Below, piece after piece: positions 47,817 to 57,400 of a DNA stretch of 64,000 bases (position 1 is the first letter of the stretch; each line of letters opens with the position of its first letter). Source of the stretch: Microcebus murinus (Eukaryota; Chordata; Mammalia; Primates; Cheirogaleidae). Position numbers and translations under genes: made by a program. Under the pieces are notes generated by a model. It did not search any database. It saw only the letters and a list, made by a program, of their open reading frames with translations, and was not told the origin of the DNA. The stretch is from assembly GCF_040939455.1 (NCBI RefSeq), contig NC_134108.1:83062001-83126000 (forward strand), read 5' to 3'.

Positions 47817-49680
47817 TGTGGAATCCGGGTTCTGGACTTGAACTCTTGAATGATTTTAATTTGGTGGGTGTCTCTTGTGCTGTTCACTGTATAATGCAGG
47901 TCTGAGTACTTTTTGCAAAGCAAGTGTGGTTTTTCTTCACAAATTCTATCAGTGATTGCTTGTCTGGGACAGTCTTTATTTCTGCCTCATAGATGTAGTT
48001 TAGTTTTGCTGGGTAAAGAATTCTGTTGGTTATTATTCTGTTTTAGAAGATTGAGGATGAGTCTCCAGTCCCTTCTGGCTTGTAGGGTTTTAGTTGTGAA
48101 GTCTGCAGTTAGTCTGATACGTTTTCTTTTTAGGTTATCTGTTGTTTTAGTCTTACTGCTTGAAGGATTGCCTCTTTTGTGTTTACTTTTGCCAGTCTGA
48201 TAATTATATGATGTGGTGATTACCTCTTCATGTTGAGTCTCCCAGAAGTTCTGTGTGCTTCTTCTCTCTGGAAATCTAGGTTTCTGGCCAGGGTAGGTAT
48301 ATTTTCCTCCTGTATTTGAAGAAACAGATTTTCCAACCCTTGTGTATTTTCTTCTTCTCTCTCTGGGATGCCTATATTTATTATATTTAGTTTCTTTACA
48401 TACTTCTACATTTCTAGTATGCTCTGTTCTTTTATTTTCCTTCTGTGTTCTTTTTCTTCATCACTTTGTTTAGCATACAGGCATTATCTTCCAGCTCTGA
48501 GATTCTTTCTCTTCTCCCTCTATTTCTTTCTCTTGCCTGATATCTCTGGCAAGAGCTTCCAGTACTATGTCGAACAGAAGTGGTGACAGTGAGAACCCTT
48601 GTCTTTTTCCAATTCTTGGGGCAATGCTTTCAATTTTTCCCCCATTCAATATGATGTTGGCTTTGGGTTTGTCAGATATGGCTTTTATTATTTTGAAGTA
48701 TGATTTTTCTTGCCTAGTTTGTTGAGAGTTTTTATCATGAAAGGCTGCTGGGTTTTATCAAATACCTTTTCTGCATCTATTGAGATCATAATATTTTGTT
48801 TTTGCTTCACTTTGTGTGGTGAATCATGTTTATTCACTTGCATATGTTAAACCATGCTTGCATTTCTGGGATGAAACCCATTCTACCATGGTGAATTATT
48901 ATTATTTTTTAAAGTGGTATTGAATTTGGTTTGTTAGTATGTTATTGAGGATTTTTACATCTATCCATGTTCCTAAGGGATATTGGTCTAGAGTTTTTTG
49001 CTGTTGCTGTTGTTGGACCCTTTCCTGGGTTTGGTACCAAGGCAATATTGGCTTCATAGAGTGAGTTAAGGAGGATTACTTCCTTCTTGATGTTATGGAA
49101 TAATTTCTGTTAGATAAGTACCAGTTTTCCTTTGTAGGTCTGGTAGAATTTGGCTATGAATCTATCTGGTCTGGGGAATTTTTTTGTGGTGAGATTTTTA
49201 ATTGCCACTTCAATCTCACTACTCATTATTGTTCTGTTCATGATTTCTATTTCTTCCTGATTTAGGGTTGGGAGGTTGTGTTTTTCCAGAAATTTACACA
49301 TTGAATTCAATCCCCTTCAAAATACCAAAATCATATTTCACAGATCTAGATAAAATAATTCTATGCTTCATTTGGAATTTAAAAAGAGCCCAAATAGCTG
49401 AATAAATCTTAAGCAAAAAGAACACATCTGGGGGCATCACATCACCAGACTTCAAATTATGCTATAAAGCTATAGTAATAAAAACAGCATACAACTGGTG
49501 TAAATGTAGAGACATAGAACAATGGAACAGAATATAGAACCCTAAAACCCTCTACCTACAACCAACTGATCTTTGACAAAGCAGACAGCAACATACACTG
49601 GGGAAAGGAAGCCCTATTTAATAAATGGTGCTGAATAGGAATAGATGCTGAATGGAAACTGAATAGGCACATGCAGAAGA

Positions 49681-50091
49681 ATGAAACAGGGTCCTTATCT
49701 CTCATATATACAAAAATTAACTCAAGATGGAAAAAAAGATTTAAATGTAACATATGAAACTCTGAAAATTCTAGAAGAAAACATAGGAAAAAATCTTCAA
49801 GACATTGGCCTAGGCAAAGAATTTCTAACCAAGACCCCAAAGGGAAATGTAACAACAAAAATAAATAAATGGAGCTTGATTAAATTAAATAGCTTCTGCA
49901 TAGCAAAGGAAATAACCAAAAGTGTAAGTAGACAACCTATAGAATGGGAGAATATTTTCACAAAGTATACATCTGATAAAGGGATAATATCCAGAATCCA
50001 GAAAGAACTCAAACAAATCAGCAAGATAAAAGTGAACAACCCCATTAAAATGTGGACAAAAGATATAAACAGTAGTTTTTTTAAAAAGTAG
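49681..50091 (+). pseudogene. L1 ORF2 C-terminal domain fragment
   Basis: A 136-codon open frame in the sense L1 part: 'LTQDGKKDLNVTYETLKIL', 'NKWSLIKLNSFCIAKEIT', 'RIQKELKQISKIKVNN'. It corresponds to the ORF2 region downstream of RT. It has no start signal of its own and is bounded by stops; a relic of the young-looking L1. Confidence 0.88.
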
Positions 50092-50925
50092 ATAGACATA
50101 TGGCCTATAAACATATGAAAAAATTCTCTATCACTAATCATCAGGGCAATGCAAATTAAAACCATAATGAGATACCACCTTACCCCATCAGAATGGACAT
50201 TATTAAAAAGTCAAAAAAACAATAGATTCTGGCATGGATGCAGAGAGAATGAGACATTTCTACACTGTTAATGGGACTGCAAATTAGTACAACCACTATG
50301 GAAAACAGTATGGAGATTCCTCAAAGAAATAAACGTAGAGTTACCATTTGATCCAGCAATCCCACTACTGGATACCTACCCAAAGAAAATTACTCATTTT
50401 ATCAAAAAGACACCTACACTCAAATGTTTGTCACAGCATGATTCACAATTGCAGAGATGTAGAATCAATGTAAGTGCTTATCAATTCATCAGTGGATTAA
50501 GAAAATGTGGTATTAATATATATAAAACATAGAGCACTACTCAACCATAAAAAGGAATGAAATCATTTTTTTTTTTTTTGCAACAAGTTGGATGGAACCA
50601 GAGATGATTATCCTCAGAAAAGTATCTCAGGAATGGAAAAACAAACACCATATGTACTCTCTCAATATTAGGAGCTAAATGATGGGCACACACAGGCACC
50701 AAGAGATGTAAAGACTATCGGTATCCAAGAAGCAGGGAGGATGGGAGTGAGTGAGAGGTAAAAACTAACTTATGGAGTACAGTAAACACTATTTGAGTGA
50801 TGGGTACTCTAAAAGCCCCTATTTAAGCATTATACAAGGTATCCATGTAACTAAAACATTTGTACCCCTTTAATATTTTGAAATTTAAAAAATTTCGACA
50901 TGAATAAATTGATAAATAAAACAAT

Positions 50926-51533
50926 GAAGATATATTTTTAGAAGCAAGAAAAAAAGAATGAATTTACCTAGTTTACCTAATATTTAATTAGAAATTGTAT
51001 GAATTATTTTGACATACATATCCATTTATTTCCTGTCTATTTTTCATTATAATTTATCTTTCCTAATTGTCTGTGCGTATAGGTTTTAGGAAGTAAGAGT
51101 TTGAGGTTCATGTCTGAGTTCAATGGCATCCACATAGACAGTGGATCCCATATGAGGACAGACAGCCAGAGCTAATCATGACAAAATAACCTCCATAGAA
51201 ATTAATAAAACTCTTGCAGAAAGCTTTGAACTTCTCCAAGGTGTGTTCAATTGCATTTAAATAGAAAGTTTCTATTTAACATCTGGTTTCCACCCACCTG
51301 GGGCCAAAGGATGACTTTATATGCAGAGAGAAATTTTCAAGCTTTTACTACTGAGAATTTTAATTTTCACACTTTTCTTTATGTTCTTTTCCAAAGATAT
51401 TAATCATTGGGTGTCAATTTTATGAAATCAGAGTTCTTTGTATCTTACCTAAATTATTATAAAATCCAAATTAAAGATCAATTTCTGTCCATGACTGACC
51501 ATTGTAGGTAAAATTAATGGCTTTTCACTAGTA
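50926..51533. other. unannotated sequence
   Basis: No recognised repeat or gene. Confidence 0.4.
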
Positions 51534-51869
51534 CAGATGATCCTCGACTTATGATGGGGTTACATCCTGATAAAACCATTGTAAGTTGAAAATATGGTAG
51601 GTCAAAAACACATTTAATACACTTAACCTTCTGAAAATCATAGCTTAGCCTAGCCTATCTTAAGAGTGCTGAGAACAGTTATACAAAGCCTATTTCATAA
51701 TAAGGTGTTGAATATCCTATGTAATTTATTGAATACTGCACTGAAAGTGAGCAACAGAATGGTTGCATGGGTACTCAAAGTACAGTTTCCACTGAATGTG
51801 TCTCACTTTCCCAACATTGTAAAGTCAAAAAAATCTTACATTAAACCATTATAAATCAGGGACTATCTG
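51534..51869 (+). mobile_element. Tigger-type MITE
   Basis: 336 bp, starts 'cagatgatcctcgacttatg' and ends 'aaatcagggactatctg', flanked by TA on both sides (51532-51533, 51870-51871). Inside, 'tggggttacatcctgataaa', 'catagcttagcctagcctat', 'attgaatactgcactgaaag' and 'cagaatggttgcatgggtac' match a non-autonomous TcMar-Tigger family whose exact name I do not assign. Confidence 0.9.
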
Positions 51870-51919
51870 TAATTGCCTGCTTAATGTTCGATTATCCTTA
51901 TATATGATTTATTCTATTA

Positions 51920-52196
51920 TACTAGTTATCTATTGCTGTATAACAAAATAACCCAAAATATGGAAACTTAAAACAGCAAACATTTATTATCTTACAATTT
52001 CTGTGGGTGCCTCTGCCCATGACTGGAGGTTTCCCATGATGTCACATCGAGGCTTTAGGCAAAGGCTGCAATCTCATCTGAAGATTTAACTATCAGAGCC
52101 TCTTCTTCCAAATTCAGTCATGTGGTTGTTCTAAGTATTCAGTTCTTAAGAAGCTTTTGACCTGAGGGCCTCAGGCCCTCACTGGTTATTTCTTAT
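51920..52196 (+). repeat. ERVL-type LTR (MLT2-like), left part
   Basis: Same family as 6637-7191: 'actagttatctattgctgta', 'caaacatttattatcttaca', 'tttctgtgggtgcctctgcc', 'gagggcctcaggccctcact'. It stops at about 52196 at a T run belonging to an L1 and resumes near 52626. Confidence 0.75.
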
Positions 52197-52625
52197 TTCT
52201 TTTTTTTTTCTTTTTGTGGGGGTCTTCAAAAAGATTAATTAAAATATTAAAATACTAAAATATTATTTAAAAATATTAAAGGGATATAAATGCTTTAGGT
52301 TACATGGATCATTTTTGTAATGCTTGAGTCCTGGCCATAAGTGTGCCCATCACCCAAATAGTGTTCATAGTACCCAGTATGTTGGTTTATTCTCCTCTGC
52401 TACCCCGTGCCCCCTCCCCCAAGTTGCTTTCCACTGAGTTTCACTTCCCTCTGTGCACATGTGTGCTCATCGGTTAGTTCTAATTTAATAGTAATTACAT
52501 GTGTTTGTTTTTCCAGAGATTTGATTTAGGAGAATGGTCTCTAGTTCCATCCAGATTATTGCAAAAGGTATCAATTCATCTTTTTTATGGCTGGGTAGTA
52601 CTCTGTGGTGTACATATACCACATT
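52197..52625 (-). mobile_element. L1 3' end inserted in the LTR
   Basis: Starts with a T run (52201-52210), then an (ATATTAAA)-rich patch (52241-52280), then antisense 3' UTR and ORF2 end: 'taagtgtgcccatcacccaa', 'gttccatccagattattgca', 'atggctgggtagtactctgt', 'catataccacattttgttaa'. The flanking LTR halves join well, so this is an insertion; target duplication not identified. Confidence 0.9.
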
Positions 52626-52908
52626 TTGTTAATCAGCTCATAGTCTCACAATTAAGCAGCTGCCAACATGACAACTAACTTCTTTCAGAATGAGCCAATG
52701 AGAGGCCACGAGAGGGCACCGAAGACAAAAGCCATACTCTTTTTATAACTTAATGTCAGAAGTGAAATCCCACCACTTTTGCAGTAGTATATTCTTTAAA
52801 GAAATGAGCCACCGAATTAAGCTCACACTGAAGCAGAGTAGATTGCCCAAGGTCATGAACGACAAGCAAGACCATGATTGGGTACCATATTTGAGACTAA
52901 TGACACCG
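52626..52908 (+). repeat. ERVL-type LTR (MLT2-like), right part
   Basis: Continues the LTR: 'gctgccaacatgacaactaa', 'gaatgagccaatgagaggcc', 'tttataacttaatgtcagaa' and the end 'gattgggtaccatatttgag', in the same order as 6950-7191. Confidence 0.72.
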
Positions 52909-53284
52909 GGTAAATAGTAAACCTATTTCTATTATATTCCTTGTGTTTTCAAAGATTACCATTTATTAGAAGATCAAATGCATATTAAAATAAAATGTAA
53001 CTAAGTGAAATTTGATTTGCTATACTGTCAATCAGGACATTATTTTAAAATACAAGAAGGTGAAATTGCTAGTGATTACAGGATTGAACAACTGGGAACT
53101 GCACAATTCCTAAATTCATTTCTAATATAAGTAATTAATACAAGAATTTATTTTACAAAATTTATATTAATAATATCTTTAAATCTAATAGTATTTTATT
53201 TTGGTTCTATGAAATATAATGTTTGAAAAAAACACTAGAATATTAAATGATTATTTCTATTTAAAAGTATGAGAAATAAAATAA

Positions 53285-53997
53285 AATCTTAAGCCCCCCA
53301 ACTAAGTGAATTGACCCCCTCTTGGCTAAAAGGACCCTAGAGAAACCTTAAAACTGTGTTCCTAGCCATTATGAGACAGGAGGTCAAACACGCCTTGTTA
53401 TATCCCCTCCTTCATTAACTGCCATTAGGCTTTTCTTCCCTAAGGGTTAAATAGAACTAGACCTTTGAAAAGACTAACTTGCTCCACAGCTGATTTCCAT
53501 AAACCACTTAATGCTGCTCCTGTCTTTTTGCAGTTTTGGCACAAGAACAGACCAGTATTTCTTACTGATAAGGGGCCATTGACCATGGAGTGGTTCTGCC
53601 CAGTCTGTGGAGGATGTGCAATGAGGGTTTTTATGTCCTCTGCTTCACTTTTCGATGTCAGAGGGCAGAAAACTTCAACCTCATATCATACTAACGCCAC
53701 CATTTTTTGTACATGCGACCTATGAAGGCACATGAAGCTCCATTGCACATATACATATTTTTCCTTTCATAAATATTCATAACTCTCCTATAGTTTATTA
53801 AATATTTATATTTGGCCAGCTAGCTCAGTGTAAATTCCTGTCCCCATTGCTTTTCTCTCAAAGTTCATGCTCTCAGCTTCTGCTTGAGGTTATTGCTTCC
53901 CAGCCTGTGAGAATGGCCACCTTGCAGGCAGCAACACTTTATGAGAAATAAAGCTCTCCTTTGCAAATTTATGAACCTCATCATTTTTCAGTTAAAA
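53285..53997 (+). repeat. class I ERV solo LTR
   Basis: About 700 bp with LTR composition: 'aagccccccaactaagtgaa' at the left (shared with 18.19 kb), 'actaacttgctccacagctg', 'ccagtctgtggaggatgtgc', and at the right 'gagaaataaagctctccttt' with AATAAA at 53946-53951 as likely polyadenylation signal, followed by a U5-like end. TG...CA ends were not fixed, so boundaries are approximate. An 86-residue open frame (53465-53725) has no retroviral feature and is ignored. Confidence 0.65.
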
Positions 53998-54690
53998 ATA
54001 TAATATCATGTTTAATAGAAATTATATACATCTTATGCATGACAGTAAGAAAATTCTGTCTACAAAATGAATCATTAAAATATATTTATTTTGACCCTTA
54101 ACATCTTCTCAGTCAAATTAATTTCTATTTTAGTAAGCACTTGTTTTCCCAGGTATTACTTTGGCATGTAAAGCAGAATAACCTATATTTATGGCTCAAT
54201 TTGAGGCAAATAAAATCTACCCTATTGTGAACGAATAAGATACTATCTAGAATAGACTCTTTATTTTGGATGTTCTTAAGACAAATATATGATTTTCTCA
54301 AATCATAGCAGCCAGTGAAGGCCTGGAGTAGAATAACCAATTAGGATCTGGAAGCTTTTTGCGTATTTTTTGCTTTTTACAATTTTAGATATGGAATATC
54401 AAATAGAACAAGTATGGTACCCCTGAAAAAAGATTTAATAAATAATGTGTTATGATCAAAATATACTCATATAAGAATCTTGATATACATTATTATGTCC
54501 ACTAAATCATATTTTCATTGTTTATGTCCCATTGTTGCTCCTATATGCCACTACATATTTCTGAATGCTTAGTAATATTGTCAAGTTTATAAAAATTTCT
54601 CAACAAATATTGACTAAATCAATCAATCAATAAATCTTTCATAGGAGTGTTTATAAATATCATAAAAATTCTTCTTTGCTTCCAAATATT
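53998..54690. other. unannotated AT-rich sequence
   Basis: No recognised repeat or gene. Confidence 0.4.
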
Positions 54691-55556
54691 TGCTTTGTAT
54701 AACATAATAATTTTCCTGATGTGGTGTATGGTATGATTGTTATACCTACCTGGAGAATGGAACACTTTTTCACTATATAATGTTCCTCTTTGTCCCTGAT
54801 AATCATCTTTGTTCCAAAGTCTGCCTTGTCTGAAATTAATATAGCCATATCACATTTATTTTGGTTAGTGTTTTTATGAGTTCTCCAACATTTTATTTTT
54901 AACTTATTTGAGTCCTAATGTTTAAAGTGGGTTTCTTATAGGCACTATAAAGTTCAGTATTGTTTTTCCAATCCAATCCAAAAATATATTGTAGCTAGTG
55001 TGTACAGATCATTCATACTGAAAGTAACTATTGATATAGTAATAGTTAAACTAAATCTAACCATCTTTCTAAATGTTTTCTATTCATGCATTTGTCCATT
55101 GTTTCTTTCTTTCATGTTTTTTGTTTTCTCTGGCTTCAAGTGAGCATTTTTATGATTCTATTTCATCCCCTGCCTTTATTTTTCATTCATACTTCTTTTT
55201 AAAGTCTTGAGATGGTTTCTCTCAAATTTACAATACTCATTTTTAAATAATCTAACTTCATCTTCAAATAATTCTATAACATTTCACATGTAATGCAGAT
55301 ATCTTATAATGGAATAGTCCTAATTCCTCCATTTTGTATTTTAGGATATTCTCATTTATTTTATATTTACTTGTTATAAACATCCAATATATTGCTGCTA
55401 CTATTTTTTAAACATTCACCCTTTTAGAGCAATTCATAATAAGAAAAACAAAAGATTACATATTACTTTCATTTATTTATTCCTTTTCTTACCCTTCCTT
55501 TCTTTATGTAGATCCACAATTCTGACCTACATCATTTTCCTTGTTGTGAAGCAACT
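54691..55556 (-). mobile_element. old L1 (L1M-type), ORF2 5' part
   Basis: Antisense: 'ccaaagtctgccttgtctga', 'atatagccatatcacattta', 'gttcagtattgtttttccaa', 'tttatttattccttttctta', 'tttatgtagatccacaattc', 'acatcattttccttgttg'. These follow the order of the ORF2 endonuclease region of old L1s. It is broken at about 55557 and resumes near 56036. Confidence 0.75.
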
Positions 55557-56035
55557 TCAACACTGTGCACTGGTTCCTACTTAGGCCCACTGCATCTTGG
55601 GCATTAATTTTTACTCTTTGCTTGAGACCAGTGGGAAAAAACCTTCACACAAGTTAAGCAAAGCAACTTTGTGACTCACAGACAGATAGGCAGCAAGGAC
55701 AGTCAATGCCTAAGATTCAGGGTAAGCCAGTTCTTCCAGACTCAGGAATCCTGCCCAAGATGAATAGAATCTTGCTCACCTGCATGTGTGTCCCTTGCAC
55801 TGCAGTTGAGGGGTCCCATAAAGCAGCCCAGCCCACTCTGAGCTTTATACCTCAGGATGACATGACATGCTGGGCAAAAGCACTGCAGGACATCTTGTTT
55901 CTAGGAGGCACTGGAACAGAGCCCAGGCTATTCCAGCTAGTTCCTCCTTATCTTGGGATGCTGCATTTTCTGCACATTTTATAGTTATTCTTGAGAATAA
56001 CTATAGGGGAAAAGCTAGGTTGGCCCAAAGCTACC
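55557..56035. other. unassigned segment interrupting the old L1
   Basis: About 480 bp, richer in GC than the L1 around it ('cctaagattcagggtaagcc', 'gaggggtcccataaagcagc', 'ggcactggaacagagcccag'). The L1 words on both sides ('cattttccttg' and 'gcctgaagatcttcttttaa') are adjacent in L1, so this is an insert. Its size and composition suggest a solo LTR, but family and ends were not recognised. Confidence 0.5.
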
Positions 56036-56865
56036 TTGAAAACTTTTCTGCATTTATGCCTGAAGATCTTCTTTTAACATTTATTGTAGGTCGTCTGTTG
56101 GTAATGAATTCCCTTAGTTTTTGTTTGCTGGATATGGTAGGCTGAAAAATACCCTTCCCAAATATGTCCATCTCCTATTCTGTAAAACCTGTGAATGTGT
56201 TTCTGTCATTAATTTTGGAAAACTCTTAAGTCATTATTACTTAAAATATTCCTCTTGTTTCATTCTCTTTTTTTCCAGCTGGTATTCCAATTACATATAT
56301 GTAAATTATCTGATATTGTTCCACACTTCTTGGATGTTCTATTGTTTTCATTCCTTTTTTCTCTATTTGGCAATTTCTATTGATATCTTCAAGATCTCTG
56401 AATTCTTTCCTTGGCCGTGTTGAGTCTACTGATAAGCACCTTCAAGGCATTCTGCTTCTCTTTCACTATGTTTTTTGATTTAAAGTATTTTCTCTTGATT
56501 TTTTTGTATTGTTTTCATCTCTTTGCAGATATATACTCAATATCTGGGCTATCATGTTGCATATCTTCTCCATTAGAACCTTTAACACATTAATCATAAT
56601 CCATTTAAATTTTCTGTCTGATAATTCCAACTCCTGTATCATATATGAATTTAGTTCTGATAATTGTCTTATCTCATCAGACTGTTTTAGAATGCCTTGT
56701 GATTTTTTTTAATTGTTAAATACACATGCATAAAACCCTATATATTTAGGTAAGTAAGGCTTTGATGTGAGGATTTATGTTAAACTAACCAGGAGTTGAT
56801 GTTTCTTAAACTATGGACACCAGATGCTTCAAATACCTCAAGTGACCTTGTTTTTAGCTCTAGGA
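56036..56865 (-). mobile_element. old L1 (L1M-type), ORF2 start, ORF1 and 5' region
   Basis: Resumes with 'gcctgaagatcttcttttaa' and 'gttggtaatgaattccctta' (ORF2 start region), then ORF1-like text: 'tccaattacatatatgtaaa', 'ggcattctgcttctctttca', 'tctgataattccaactcctg', and 'aatgccttgtgattttttt' near 56691, typical of the antisense ORF1/5' junction. Broken by MER1 at 56866. Confidence 0.72.
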
Positions 56866-57059
56866 CAGCAGCCCCCAACCTTTTGACCCCAGGGACCGTT
56901 TTCATGGAAGATGATTTTTCCACGAACTGGGGTGGGGGTAGGGGGCTAGTTTTGGGATTATTCAAATCCATTACATTTATTGTGCACTTTATTTCTATTA
57001 TTATTAAAGTATAATATATAATGAAATAGTTATAGAACTCTATGGGTTGGGGACCCCTG
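56866..57059 (-). mobile_element. MER1 hAT MITE, internally deleted
   Basis: 194 bp with both ends: 'cagcagcccccaaccttttg' and 'ggttggggacccctg'. Inside only the terminal parts remain ('tttcatggaagatgattttt', 'cattacatttattgtgcact', 'ataatatataatgaaatagt'), so about half of the element is missing. It is flanked by an 8-bp duplication with one mismatch: ctctagga (56858-56865) and ctctagta (57060-57067). Confidence 0.95.
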
Positions 57060-57400
57060 CTCTAGTATAAAAAGAAAGTTTTAGTTCTGAGGTTCCCCTT
57101 TTTGCTGTGCCTTACAGTTTTCTGAGCTGCAATTCACTACTGTAATTACTGGATTCTTATTAACTTGGTGGTAGGCTGTAGACATGATGTTCTCTAGTTT
57201 CCTGATTAAGTCTCAATCTTTGAAGTGCACAGTGGGCACTCACAAGTACGGGTATGGCCTCACAAGTGTTTTTGTCCCTCACAAGTCTTTTGTTGCTCCT
57301 CAAAGCAGAAAGAGCTTTTTTCCATGTGGTCTTTACTTACTTTCTTGGCTACAGTGGGTGTCCATCAGTATTCCCTGTGTTCTATGTCATTAACTTTTCA
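57060..57400 (-). mobile_element. old L1 5' UTR-like continuation
   Basis: Sequence beyond MER1 ('gttctgaggttccccttttt', 'ccctgtgttctatgtcatt') is plausibly the remaining antisense 5' UTR of the same L1. Weak recognition. Confidence 0.4.

Larger units (their letters stand above)
47280..50925 (+). mobile_element. composite L1: inverted ORF2 part, embedded ORF1 piece, sense 3' part
   Basis: 47280-47660 is antisense ORF2 (late RT); 47665-48515 is antisense ORF1 to ORF2 start; 48515-49310 is antisense RT; 49311-50925 is sense ORF2 end plus 3' UTR. The breakpoints before 47665 and after 48515 are nearly adjacent in RT ('caagagaaagaaatagaggg' on one side and 'gtaggccaaactatccctg' on the other), so one inverted RT segment appears to be interrupted by an ORF1/ORF2-start piece. 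The change of strand at about 49310 suits twin priming. A tail of AATAAA units ends near 50925. A possible short duplication 'aacaatga' flanks it (47264 and 50922). Confidence 0.88.
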
